A stretch of 64,000 bases of DNA from Nocardioides seonyuensis (GTDB lineage Bacteria > Actinomycetota > Actinomycetes > Propionibacteriales > Nocardioidaceae): NCBI RefSeq assembly GCF_004683965.1, contig NZ_CP038436.1, positions 3,286,001 through 3,350,000 of the forward strand, in the 5' to 3' direction. Both the position numbers and the translations under genes were made by a program. Shown here one piece after another: positions 1 to 7,833 of the stretch; position 1 is the first letter of the stretch, and the number at the start of each line of letters is the position of its first letter. The notes beneath the pieces are model-generated. The model made no database searches, was not told the origin of the DNA, and was given only the letters and a program-made list of their open reading frames with translations.

Positions 1-580
1 CACGATCTGGGACGAGTGGGCTGACGACAACGGCGACCTCGGCCCCGTCTACGGCTACCAGTGGCGCTCGTGGCCCACGCCCGACGGGCGCCACGTCGAC
101 CAGGTCAGCCGGCTGGTCGAGGGGATCCGCACCAACCCCGACTCACGCCGTCACATCGTCTCGGCCTGGAACGTCGCCGACGTCGACGACATGGCCCTGC
201 CGCCGTGCCACACGATGTTCCAGTTCTACGTCGCGCCGTCGGAGTCCGGGCCGGGCCGGCTCTCGTGCCAGCTCTACCAGCGCTCGGCCGACACGTTCCT
301 CGGCGTGCCGTTCAACATCGCCTCCTACGCGCTGCTCACCCACATGGTCGCCCAGGTGACCGGGCTGGAGGTCGGCGACTTCGTGCACTCCATCGGCGAC
401 GCCCACCTCTACACCAACCACCTCGAGCAGGCCCGGCTCCAGCTCACCCGCGAGCCCCGAGCACTGCCCAGGCTGGTCCTCAACCCTGCTATCACCGAGA
501 TCGACGCCTTCGACCTCGACGACATCGCCGTCGAGGGCTACGACCCGCATCCGGGGATCAAGGCCCCCATCGCGGTCTGA
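1..580 (+). CDS. thyA: Thymidylate synthase (5'-truncated by window edge)
   Basis: Converts dUMP to dTMP using 5,10-methylenetetrahydrofolate and releases dihydrofolate. The reading frame is open from base 2, and the visible part is the C-terminal two thirds of the family. It contains the family block [14 protein letters not shown], the catalytic cysteine in [12 protein letters not shown] (codon 206-208), the [21 protein letters not shown] block and the folate/dUMP-binding GDAHLYTNH motif. The stop at 578-580 is followed 11 nt later by folA, whose product regenerates the folate this enzyme oxidises, so the two are probably co-transcribed. The start lies outside the window. Confidence 0.97.
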   Translation, partial: TIWDEWADDNGDLGPVYGYQWRSWPTPDGRHVDQVSRLVEGIRTNPDSRRHIVSAWNVADVDDMALPPCHTMFQFYVAPSESGPGRLSCQLYQRSADTFLGVPFNIASYALLTHMVAQVTGLEVGDFVHSIGDAHLYTNHLEQARLQLTREPRALPRLVLNPAITEIDAFDLDDIAVEGYDPHPGIKAPIAV

Positions 581-591
581 GCTGCCCACCC

Positions 592-1089
592 ATGACTCGG
601 CCCCACCAGCGCGTCGTCCTCGTCGCTGCCCTCGCCCGCAACCGCGTCATCGGGCACGAGGGCCGGATCCCCTGGCACCTGCCCCACGACTTCGCCCACT
701 TCAAGCGGGAGACCCTGGGCCACACCCTGGTGATGGGACGGCTCACCTGGGACTCCATCGGGCGGCCCCTGCCCGGCCGCCGCACCATCGTGATCACGCG
801 TGACCTGACGTTCGATCCCGGCCATGACGACGTCCACGTGGTCCACTCGCTCGAGACCGCCCTCGAGCTGGCGGCCGACCTGCCCGGTGACGTGATGGTG
901 GCCGGCGGGGGACAGGTCTACGAGGCTGCCCTGCCCCACGCCACCCACCAGGTCCTGACCGAGGTCGACCTCGAGCCCGAGGGAGACGCCTTCTACCCCG
1001 TCTATGCCGCCGAGGAGTGGGTCGAGACCCGCCGCGAGATCGGCGAGGGGCTCGAGTGGGTCTGGCTGGAGCGCCGGCTGACGGCCTGA
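592..1089 (+). CDS. folA: Dihydrofolate reductase
   Basis: NADPH-dependent reduction of dihydrofolate to tetrahydrofolate, completing the thymidylate cycle with the upstream thyA. The product is 165 aa, a normal bacterial length. It starts at the ATG after the thyA stop; a longer in-frame extension would only overlap thyA. Family marks are VAALARNRVIGHEGRIPWHLPHD near the N-terminus (W and the acidic D of the active site), the TLVMGRLTWDSIGRPLPGR block and the GGGQVYEAAL nucleotide-binding stretch near residue 103. It converges with the next minus-strand gene, with only 10 nt between their stops. Confidence 0.96.
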   Translation: MTRPHQRVVLVAALARNRVIGHEGRIPWHLPHDFAHFKRETLGHTLVMGRLTWDSIGRPLPGRRTIVITRDLTFDPGHDDVHVVHSLETALELAADLPGDVMVAGGGQVYEAALPHATHQVLTEVDLEPEGDAFYPVYAAEEWVETRREIGEGLEWVWLERRLTA

Positions 1090-1099
1090 CCCCTGGTTG

Positions 1100-2443
1100 T
1101 CAGCGCCTCCCGTGCTGCAGCGCCGACCATGTGTCGGCCGTGACCACGCCCGTGGCGTCCAGACCGAGACGCTGCTGGAGCCTGCGCACGGCAGTCGCGG
1201 TGCGGTCGGTGACGACTCCCGTCGGCTTCACCGACCGGAACCCGGCAGCGCGCAAGGACCGCTGCAGGCGCAGGGCCGGCTGGCCCGCAGCGCCGACCTT
1301 CAGCATGGGTGTCGAACCCTTGGCGAAGAGCGCGGTCCAAGTGGCGGCATCGGCCCTTCCCGTGACGCGGAGGTCGTGGCGGCGCTGGAAGGTCCGCACG
1401 GCCTTGAGGACGCCTCGGTCGAACTGACCGTCCAGCTTTCCGCGGTAGCGGGCGTTCTTCCTGAGCACGCACTGCAGCGTCTTGGTCCGGACGCCGCGAC
1501 TGCCGGGCTTCAGTCGCGGATAGGTCCTGAAGTCGACGCGGGTCCTGCCACAGAGGCGGGTGGAGCGAGGAGGCTGCGCGCCGCCGTCGATCTCCATGAA
1601 GTTGCGGTCGATGGTGAGCGAGACGCCGCCGTACGTCGCGCTCGTGTGCGCCTCGTACTGGTGGACGCGCTGGCCTTCCCAGCTGCTCGGCCGCACCCAC
1701 TGCGGGTCGATGGCGACGTCTGCGCGGCCGTTGTACCAGGCGTACCAGACGTGGTCGGGCATCACGTAGGAGCCGGGTGACAGGTTGTCGGCGTTGTCCA
1801 GGGCGTGGATGCCGGCAGAGACGCTGGAGTAGACGCCCGAGCGGTAGCCGAGGTCGTGCAGTGCGGAGGTCCAGCCGCTCAGGAAGCGAAGCGCGGAACG
1901 TCGGCAGTCGTCGTTCGTGACGTCGTAGCCGCCCTCGAGGTCGTACCACAGCGTGCTGGAGGCGGGGAGGCCGAGCTGCTGCGCGCGAGCCACGGCAGCA
2001 GCTGCCTCCGCGCGTCCACGTGCGTCGGCCGCGGCGTAGGAGCCCGCGGGGTTGGCATCGATCAGGTCGCCGTAGAGCGTGTGGCACGCGGCCTGCGGGC
2101 CGGCCCAGATCGGCAGGAGGCGCCATCCGCCGGCGCGCTGCCGAGCCACCCACGTGGCGTCGAGGTGCGGCTGGCCGGGGTCACTGGCGGTCGGCCGGCA
2201 CGATGCCATCGACCCGCCGATGTAGATGCCCACACCGGAGAAGGGCGAGGAGGTCAACCACGCGTCCATCTGCTCCTGGGTCGGCGCGCACCGAGCGTCG
2301 AACGCGTAGCCGCTGAAGCCGTCGGGGCGACGTTCCGCGGCTGCGGCAGCCCCCATCGGGAGCAACGTGGCGCAGATGGCCAGCACAGCCACGGCGGCGA
2401 TGCCGACACGCGCGCGGGCAGTGCTGAGGTGTGCAAGACGCAT
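1100..2443 (-). CDS. Secreted DUF1906 (Rv2525c-like glycoside-hydrolase-like) protein with peptidoglycan-binding domains
   Basis: A predicted secreted cell-wall protein of 447 aa. Residues 1-36 look like a signal peptide (RLAHLSTAR, then a hydrophobic run ending AAAAAE). Residues about 40-260 match the DUF1906/Rv2525c-like TIM-barrel, with FSGYAFDARCAPTQEQMDAW, VGIYIGGS and a catalytic-looking WYDLEGGYD segment. Two peptidoglycan-binding-1 repeats follow (KPGSRGVRTKTLQCVL... and AGQPALRLQRSLRAAG...). The ATG at 2443 has GGGGGAG 4-5 nt upstream; the much longer open frame upstream lacks this and crosses the opposite-strand kinase gene. Substrate and reaction are not known; wall remodelling is inference from the domains. 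Confidence 0.85.
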   Translation of the reverse strand: MRLAHLSTARARVGIAAVAVLAICATLLPMGAAAAAERRPDGFSGYAFDARCAPTQEQMDAWLTSSPFSGVGIYIGGSMASCRPTASDPGQPHLDATWVARQRAGGWRLLPIWAGPQAACHTLYGDLIDANPAGSYAAADARGRAEAAAAVARAQQLGLPASSTLWYDLEGGYDVTNDDCRRSALRFLSGWTSALHDLGYRSGVYSSVSAGIHALDNADNLSPGSYVMPDHVWYAWYNGRADVAIDPQWVRPSSWEGQRVHQYEAHTSATYGGVSLTIDRNFMEIDGGAQPPRSTRLCGRTRVDFRTYPRLKPGSRGVRTKTLQCVLRKNARYRGKLDGQFDRGVLKAVRTFQRRHDLRVTGRADAATWTALFAKGSTPMLKVGAAGQPALRLQRSLRAAGFRSVKPTGVVTDRTATAVRRLQQRLGLDATGVVTADTWSALQHGRR

Positions 2444-2549
2444 TGTCTCCCCCGAGATCGTGTGGTGCGCCAGACCATATAGCAGTCCTAGTCCTCGACC
2501 CGCCGCGAGGCCACCACCCCCCAGCCCGGTGGTGGAGGGAGGCACGTGT

Positions 2550-2569
2550 GACAACCTGAAGAGGTTGTC
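2550..2569. promoter_or_regulatory. Perfect 8-bp inverted repeat upstream of the kinase gene
   Basis: GACAACCT and AGGTTGTC flank a 4-nt GAAG spacer. It lies 22 nt before the GTG start and ends 8 nt before the GGAGGAG ribosome-binding site at 2578-2584. It could be an operator for a dimeric repressor or an mRNA hairpin acting on translation. No cognate regulator is adjacent. Confidence 0.5.
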
Positions 2570-2590
2570 GACCTGCCGGAGGAGCTGGAC

Positions 2591-3142
2591 GTGGCCTGCC
2601 TCCTTCACCTCAATGGACCGCCCGGCATCGGCAAGTCCACGATCGCGCGGCGCTACGTCGCCCAGCATCCCGGGGTGCTCAACTGCGACATCGACGTCCT
2701 GCGCACTTTGATCGGTGGATGGTCGCAGGACTTCCAGCTGGCCGGATCTCTCATACGCCCGGCTGCCTTGGGAATGATCGAGGGCTATCTGACCAGTGGC
2801 CGCGACGTCGTGCTTCCGCAGCTGTTGATCGATCCAGCGGAGATCGCCCTGTTCGAGGCGGCTGCTCGTCGATGCAACGCCCGATTCATCGAGCGGATCC
2901 TGATGGATGACCGGGAGTCGTCGGTGGCGCGGTTCAACCGCCGAGCGGAGGCTGACACCCACGCCCCGTGGCACGCCACGGTGCACGCGCTGGTCGCAGC
3001 CCAAGGGGGCGACGACGCCCTGCGTGAGCGTCATGCGGCGTTGCAGTCGTTGACAGGAACGCGCCCGGGCGCCGTGGTCATCCAGAGCACGGCCGGAGCC
3101 GTCGAGGCGACCTATGACTTGCTTGTCGCCTCCCTCGTCTGA
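2591..3142 (+). CDS. P-loop kinase-like AAA family protein
   Basis: A small cytoplasmic ATP/GTP-binding protein of 183 aa. The Walker A motif NGPPGIGKSTIARR is at residues 8-21, as in small-molecule kinases (AAA_33 type) and zeta-toxin-like kinases. An aspartate pair NCDIDVLR follows at about residue 31, and a late D-rich segment with paired arginines (LMDDRESSVARFNRR) could form the lid. The GTG start is chosen because GGAGGAG lies 6 nt upstream. Local composition is a little less GC-rich than the flanks, hinting at acquisition. It could phosphorylate a nucleoside, sugar or antibiotic; the sequence does not decide. Confidence 0.75.
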   Translation: MACLLHLNGPPGIGKSTIARRYVAQHPGVLNCDIDVLRTLIGGWSQDFQLAGSLIRPAALGMIEGYLTSGRDVVLPQLLIDPAEIALFEAAARRCNARFIERILMDDRESSVARFNRRAEADTHAPWHATVHALVAAQGGDDALRERHAALQSLTGTRPGAVVIQSTAGAVEATYDLLVASLV

Positions 3143-3173
3143 GCCCTCGCCGCCCCTGCGCCAGACTCGAGCC

Positions 3174-3977
3174 ATGGCTGACCTCGGGTACGACCAGGAC
3201 TTCCTCGGGACGACTCTCGAACCACCCGCGGCCGCGGGCGAGGACGGCGACGCCCTCGACTACACGCACTTCACGGTCTGCATGCACCCTGCACGGCGTC
3301 TGGCGTGGTGGGTGGCGTGGAACATCGACGGCCTGACGCTCTTCCCGAGCGACTCGATCTCACGGTCCGGGGAGCGGTTCAAGCTCGACCCCCGTGTCCC
3401 GGCCGACGCGCAGACCGGGGAGCGGGCGTACGACGACAACGACCTGGACCGCGGCCACGTCGCCCGGCGCTCGGACCTGCTCTGGGGTGCCACCCTCGCC
3501 GAGGCGAGGCAGGCCGGCTCCGACTCGTTCTTCTTCACCAACATCACTCCGCAGCGCGCCGGCTTCAACCAGTCGGGTCGCGGCGGCGTGTGGGGCCTGC
3601 TCGAGAACGCCGTCCTGGCCCTCGAAGGGCTCGAAGACCGTCGAGTGACCCTGTTCGCCGGGCCTGTGCTCGCCGAGGACGACCCGGTCTACCGCGACAT
3701 CGTCCAGCTGCCGCGCGAGCACTGGAAGGTCGTGGCCTACCGGATCGGGGGGCAGGTCAGGCTCAAGGCCTTCCTGCTCACGCAGAGCCTCGACGGCCTC
3801 GAGTCGCTCACTCCCGAGGGCTTCCTCGACGACTTCGACACCTATCAGGTGTCGCTCGACCTCCTCGAGGAACGGACCGGCCTCGACTTCACCGCGTTGC
3901 ACGGCAGCGCCGGGCAGGCAGAGCTGCGCGGTGTGGATCCGATGCTCGTCACCGACCCCGAGCAGGTCACGTGGTGA
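3174..3977 (+). CDS. DNA/RNA non-specific endonuclease (NUC1-like)
   Basis: A predicted metal-dependent nuclease of the beta-beta-alpha-metal family cutting single- and double-stranded nucleic acid. The signature DRGHVARR, with the catalytic histidine, lies at about residues 92-99, and the Mg-binding asparagine motif NITPQRAGFNQ follows at about 122-132. Length is 267 aa with no signal peptide, which is unusual because most relatives are secreted. The ATG at 3174 is preferred over an upstream in-frame ATG at 3114 that lies inside the kinase gene; a CAGACT box ends 7 nt before it. A role in defence, scavenging or a secreted effector cannot be separated from sequence alone. Confidence 0.88.
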   Translation: MADLGYDQDFLGTTLEPPAAAGEDGDALDYTHFTVCMHPARRLAWWVAWNIDGLTLFPSDSISRSGERFKLDPRVPADAQTGERAYDDNDLDRGHVARRSDLLWGATLAEARQAGSDSFFFTNITPQRAGFNQSGRGGVWGLLENAVLALEGLEDRRVTLFAGPVLAEDDPVYRDIVQLPREHWKVVAYRIGGQVRLKAFLLTQSLDGLESLTPEGFLDDFDTYQVSLDLLEERTGLDFTALHGSAGQAELRGVDPMLVTDPEQVTW

Positions 3978-4021
3978 CCACGGCTGCGCGACCGCCCGGC
4001 CGAGAAGGGCACACTGCCGCC

Positions 4022-4435
4022 ATGGACCGGACGATCGTGGTGGCGGCTGTGGCGTTCGTCAGGGACGGTCACGTGCTGACCGTGCGCAAGCAGGGCACCA
4101 GCCGCTTCATGCTGGTCGGTGGCAAGCTCGAGCCGGGGGAGAGTGCGCTCGAAGCCGCGATCCGCGAGACCCGCGAGGAGGTCGGCATCGAGGTCGCGGA
4201 CCTGGTGCTCCTCGGGGAGTTCGTCTCGGAGACGGCCAACGAGCCGGGGCACGAGCTGCACTCGACGGTGTTCCTTGCCCGCAAGGACGTCGCAGCGGAG
4301 CCTTCTGCGCTCGGCGAGATCGCCGAGCTTCGCTGGACGGACATGGCGGCAGCCGCAGCAGGGGAGTACGACGACCTGGCGCCGATGCTGGAGCACCACG
4401 TCCTCGCCAAGCTGCGTGAGCCCGCTCAGGAGTAG
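4022..4435 (+). CDS. NUDIX hydrolase
   Basis: Hydrolyses a nucleoside diphosphate linked to another moiety, releasing phosphate-containing products; the exact substrate is not visible. The complete Nudix box is present: G34-x5-E40-x7-R48-E49-x2-E52-E53-x-G55. Total length of 137 aa matches single-domain housekeeping members of the MutT-like type. The ATG start follows 45 nt after the nuclease stop. The 3' end overlaps the convergent small gene by 10 nt. Sanitation of oxidised nucleotides is the commonest role in such short proteins, but that is inference. Confidence 0.92.
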   Translation: MDRTIVVAAVAFVRDGHVLTVRKQGTSRFMLVGGKLEPGESALEAAIRETREEVGIEVADLVLLGEFVSETANEPGHELHSTVFLARKDVAAEPSALGEIAELRWTDMAAAAAGEYDDLAPMLEHHVLAKLREPAQE

Positions 4436-4713
4436 CGGTGGCTCTTGGCAGCGTGGCCGTGCTCGCGGGTGCAGGTGCGGCCGCTCATGTTGCGGTGGCC
4501 GCACAGCGCGGGCTCGTCGACCGCTGCCTTCCCGTCGGTCGAGGCAGCGCCCGGGGAGCCCGGCTCGGCCGCGGGAGGGGTAGGCGGCGCCACGGGGGCT
4601 CGCTTCCGCGCCGCAGCGGCGGACTTCGCCGTGTCGGGCGTGCCCTCGGAACGCTTGGTCATCGCGGCGTAGCGCGCCTCGCGCATGGCGCGCAGGTTGT
4701 CCATCTTGCTCAT
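4426..4713 (-). CDS. Small hypothetical protein with Cys/His-rich tail
   Basis: A 95-aa product of unknown function. Residues 1-45 are basic and probably helical (MSKMDNLRAMREARYAAMTKR). Residues 46-66 are low-complexity Pro/Ala. The last 25 residues carry CGHRNMSGRTCTREHGHAAKS, whose two cysteines and four histidines are spaced suitably for a metal site. A TAGGCT box (minus-strand reading, 4733-4738) lies 19 nt before the ATG. The gene overlaps the end of the NUDIX gene tail to tail. I recognise no named family; the compact tail is the part most likely to be conserved. Confidence 0.6.
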   Translation of the reverse strand: MSKMDNLRAMREARYAAMTKRSEGTPDTAKSAAAARKRAPVAPPTPPAAEPGSPGAASTDGKAAVDEPALCGHRNMSGRTCTREHGHAAKSHRYS

Positions 4714-4766
4714 CGTCGGCTCACAGGGGTGAGCCTAGGCGCTCGCACCCACAAGGCGGCGGACAG

Positions 4767-5099
4767 TCACTTGGCCGGCAGGCTGAGGGCGCGTGCCACA
4801 CCCCGGTCCACCCACTCCTGGAGGTGCTCGTCCTCCACGAGCGCGGCGGTGTCGACGAGCAGCCAGCCGCGGGTGACGCGCCCCTGCATCTCCATCGGGC
4901 GCACGGCCTCGCCGTCGATCCACGCCTCGCCATCGTCGGGATGCACGCGCACCATGAGGTCGGCCGTGCTGCTGGCTGCGAGGGCCATGTTGCCGCGCAC
5001 CATGAACCCCAGCCCGCCGAACATCGCCCGTTCGCTGACGTCGTCCACCCCAGCGAGCAGCGTGCGGACCCGGTCGGCGAGCACGTCGTCGTACGTCAT
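4767..5099 (-). CDS. TfoX N-terminal-domain family protein
   Basis: 110 aa matching the TfoX N-terminal fold: MTYDDVLADRVRTLL, then SERAMFGGLGFMVRGNMALA, the segment that typifies the family, and a C-terminal GWLLVDTAAL stretch. In gamma-proteobacteria TfoX regulates competence; actinobacterial single-domain relatives are uncharacterised, so no competence role should be assumed. It is transcribed divergently from dapA. A CATACT box (minus strand, 5107-5112) ends 7 nt before the ATG, suggesting a leaderless mRNA. Confidence 0.85.
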   Translation of the reverse strand: MTYDDVLADRVRTLLAGVDDVSERAMFGGLGFMVRGNMALAASSTADLMVRVHPDDGEAWIDGEAVRPMEMQGRVTRGWLLVDTAALVEDEHLQEWVDRGVARALSLPAK

Positions 5100-5106
5100 G
5101 GCACGG

Positions 5107-5112
5107 AGTATG
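5107..5112 (-). promoter_or_regulatory. Putative leaderless -10 box for the TfoX-like gene
   Basis: CATACT on the minus strand, separated from the ATG by 7 nt, so transcription would begin at or next to the start codon. No clear -35 hexamer is visible. Confidence 0.45.
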
Positions 5113-5136
5113 GCGTGACCACCGGACGCGGAGCGA

Positions 5137-5142
5137 TAACCT
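5137..5142 (+). promoter_or_regulatory. Putative leaderless -10 box for dapA
   Basis: TAACCT ending 7 nt before the dapA ATG, with no ribosome-binding site between. It is divergent to the TfoX-like promoter 25 nt away, so one compact region serves both genes. Confidence 0.5.
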
Positions 5143-5149
5143 GACCTCC

Positions 5150-6058
5150 ATGACGTCCCCCCAGGCCATGGACGGCGCTGCCCCGTTCGGCCGCCTCCTC
5201 ACCGCGATGGCGACGGCGTTCGACGACGACGGTCACGTCGACCTCGACGCCACCGCCCGCATCGCGGTCCACCTGGTCGAGCACGGCAACGACGGTGTCG
5301 TGGTGAGCGGCACGACCGGTGAGTCGCCGACCACGACGGTCGAGGAGGACGTCCAGATCCTGCAGGCGGTCAAGGACGCGGTCGGGGACCGGGCGCACGT
5401 GATCGCCGGGGTCGGCACCAACGCGACGGCACACTCGGTCGAGCTGGCCAGGCAGGCCGCCAAGGTCGGGGTCGACGGCATGCTGCTCGTCACTCCCTAC
5501 TACAACAAGCCCAGCCAGGCCGGAGTGCTCCACCACTTCCGCAGCGTCGTCGAGGCGGCTGACCTGCCGGTCATGCTCTACGACGTGCCGGGCCGCACCG
5601 TCACCCGCATCTCCCTGGAGACCTACGAGGCGATCCGTCGTTGGGACACCGTCGTCGCGGTCAAGGACGCCACCGGCGACCTGCCCGGCGCCTCCCGCCT
5701 GGTCGACATGGGCTACGCCGTCTACTCCGGCGACGACGCGGCCACGCTGGGCTGCCTCGCCTACGGCGCCTGCGGCCTCGTCAGCGTCGTCGGGCACGCG
5801 GCAGGCAGCCAGCTCAAGGCCATGATCGAGGCGTTCCTCCGGGGTGACCACGCGGAGGCCCTGCGCCTGCACCAGACGCTCACGCCCGCCTTCGACGCCG
5901 TGATGGGCGTCCCCAACTACGGCGCCACCACCGCCAAGGCCACGCTGCAGCTGCTGGGCGTCCTCGACAACCGCAACGTCCGCGGTCCCCTCGTGCCGCT
6001 CACCGACGACGAGGTCGACGCCCTTCGGGCGGGCCTCGCTGCGTCGGGACTTCTCTGA
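5150..6058 (+). CDS. dapA: 4-hydroxy-tetrahydrodipicolinate synthase
   Basis: Condenses pyruvate with aspartate semialdehyde in the lysine/meso-diaminopimelate pathway, so it also feeds peptidoglycan. The 302-aa protein shows the aldolase-type TIM barrel motifs: GTTGES near residue 60, LLVTPYYNKPSQAG, the tyrosine in LYDVPGRT and the Schiff-base lysine in VVAVKDATGD near residue 170. It lies 19 nt before rnj, the usual actinobacterial pairing, so the two are likely one transcript. Confidence 0.97.
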   Translation: MTSPQAMDGAAPFGRLLTAMATAFDDDGHVDLDATARIAVHLVEHGNDGVVVSGTTGESPTTTVEEDVQILQAVKDAVGDRAHVIAGVGTNATAHSVELARQAAKVGVDGMLLVTPYYNKPSQAGVLHHFRSVVEAADLPVMLYDVPGRTVTRISLETYEAIRRWDTVVAVKDATGDLPGASRLVDMGYAVYSGDDAATLGCLAYGACGLVSVVGHAAGSQLKAMIEAFLRGDHAEALRLHQTLTPAFDAVMGVPNYGATTAKATLQLLGVLDNRNVRGPLVPLTDDEVDALRAGLAASGLL

Positions 6059-6077
6059 CCCCCTCACTAGGAGCACC

Positions 6078-7763
6078 TTGAGCCACCAACACCCCGAGCT
6101 GTCCGCACCGGCCCCCCTGGCCCCCGGAGGGCTGCGCGTCACCCCCCTCGGCGGTCTCGGCGAGATCGGTCGCAACATGACGGTCTTCGAGTACGACGGC
6201 CGCCTGCTCGTCGTCGACTGCGGGGTGCTGTTCCCCGAGGACCACCACCCCGGGGTCGACCTGATCCTCCCGGACTTCGAGCCGATCCGTGACCGCCTCG
6301 ACGCCATCGAGGCACTCGTGCTGACCCACGGCCACGAGGACCACATCGGGGCCACGCCCTACCTGCTGCGCGAGCGCGGCGACATCCCGCTCGTCGGCTC
6401 CCAGCTGACCCTGGCGCTGCTCGGCTCCAAGCTTCGCGAGCACCGTCTCAAGGAGACCGTCCACCACGTGGTGAAGGAGGGCGACCGGATCTCGTTCGGC
6501 CCCTTCGACCTGGAGTTCGTCGCGGTCAACCACTCGATCCCTGATGCCCTGGCGGTGGCCATCCGCACCGGCGCGGGCATGGTGCTCCACACCGGCGACT
6601 TCAAGATGGACCAGCTGCCCCTCGATGGCCGGATCACCGACCTGCGCGCGTTCGCCCGGCTGGGGGAGGAGGGGGTGGACCTGTTCCTGACCGACTCCAC
6701 CAACGCCGAGGTGCCCGGCTTCACCACGGCCGAGAAGGACATCTCCCCGGTCCTTGACCGGGTCTTCGCCAAGAGCGACCAGCGCATCATCGTGGCGTGC
6801 TTCGCCTCCCACGTGCACCGTGTCCAGCAGATCCTCGACGCCGCCGTCGCCCACGGTCGCAAGGTTGGCTACGTCGGACGCTCGATGGTCCGCAACATGG
6901 CCATCGCGCAGGACCTCGGCTACCTCACGGTGCCTCCCGGGGTGATGGTCGAGGCCAAGGAGCTCGCCGACCTCCCTCCGCACAAGCAGGTGCTGATCTC
7001 CACCGGCTCCCAGGGTGAGCCGCTCAGTGCCCTGAGCCGGATCGCCCAGCGCAACCACCACTTCGTGCACATCGAGGAGGGCGACACCGTCGTCCTCGCC
7101 AGCTCGCTGATCCCCGGCAACGAGAACGCCGTCTACCGCGTCATCAACGGCCTGTCGCGCTGGGGCGCCAACGTCGTGCACAAGGGCAATGCCCTGGTCC
7201 ACGTCTCCGGGCACGCCAGCGCGGGTGAGCTCCTCTACTGCTACAACATCGTGCGGCCTCGCAACGTGCTGCCCGTCCACGGGGAGATCCGCCACATGCG
7301 TGCCAACGCCGACCTGGCTCGTGAGGCCGGGGTCGAGAACGTCGTGCTCGGCGAGGACGGGGTCGTGGTCGACCTCGTCGACGGCGTCGCGGCGATCGCC
7401 GGCAAGGTCGAGGTCGGCTACGTCTTCGTGGACGGCTCCACGGTCGGCGACGTCAGCGAGTCCTCGCTCAAGGACCGGCGGATCCTGGGCGAGGAGGGCT
7501 TCATCTCGGTCATCCTCGTGGTGGACACGGTGCAGGGGAAGGTCGTCTCCGGCCCGGAGATCCACGCCCGCGGGTTCGCCGAGGACGAGTCCACCTTCGA
7601 GGAGATCCGGCAGCCGATCATCGATGCGATCGCCGAGGCGGTGCGCGAGGGAGTCGACGACAGCCACCAGCTGCAGCAGACTGTCCGGCGCGTGGTCGGA
7701 CGCTGGGTCAACCGCACCCACCGGCGGCGCCCGATGATCATCCCCATCGTCATCGAGGCCTGA
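6078..7763 (+). CDS. rnj: Ribonuclease J
   Basis: A metallo-beta-lactamase/beta-CASP nuclease with 5'-3' exo- and endonuclease activity in mRNA decay and rRNA maturation. The metal-binding motif LTHGHEDHIGA lies near residue 84, and LGGLGEIGRNM near residue 25 is typical of RNase J. The beta-CASP and C-terminal regions continue to 561 aa, the normal length. The start is TTG: AGGAGC sits 4-5 nt upstream at 6069-6074 and no ATG gives a comparable spacing. It follows dapA closely. Confidence 0.96.
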   Translation: MSHQHPELSAPAPLAPGGLRVTPLGGLGEIGRNMTVFEYDGRLLVVDCGVLFPEDHHPGVDLILPDFEPIRDRLDAIEALVLTHGHEDHIGATPYLLRERGDIPLVGSQLTLALLGSKLREHRLKETVHHVVKEGDRISFGPFDLEFVAVNHSIPDALAVAIRTGAGMVLHTGDFKMDQLPLDGRITDLRAFARLGEEGVDLFLTDSTNAEVPGFTTAEKDISPVLDRVFAKSDQRIIVACFASHVHRVQQILDAAVAHGRKVGYVGRSMVRNMAIAQDLGYLTVPPGVMVEAKELADLPPHKQVLISTGSQGEPLSALSRIAQRNHHFVHIEEGDTVVLASSLIPGNENAVYRVINGLSRWGANVVHKGNALVHVSGHASAGELLYCYNIVRPRNVLPVHGEIRHMRANADLAREAGVENVVLGEDGVVVDLVDGVAAIAGKVEVGYVFVDGSTVGDVSESSLKDRRILGEEGFISVILVVDTVQGKVVSGPEIHARGFAEDESTFEEIRQPIIDAIAEAVREGVDDSHQLQQTVRRVVGRWVNRTHRRRPMIIPIVIEA

Positions 7764-7833
7764 TCTGGATTCGTGAGCGAGGCAGCTCGCCGCACTCCTA
7801 GACTCCTCGACAGGAGGCCGGAGGGGGTGGGGC

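Noticed and set aside
2444..3175. Upstream extension of the DUF1906 gene on the minus strand
   Set aside because: It would add 244 residues before a clear signal peptide and overlap the plus-strand kinase gene; the ATG at 2443 has a good ribosome-binding site.
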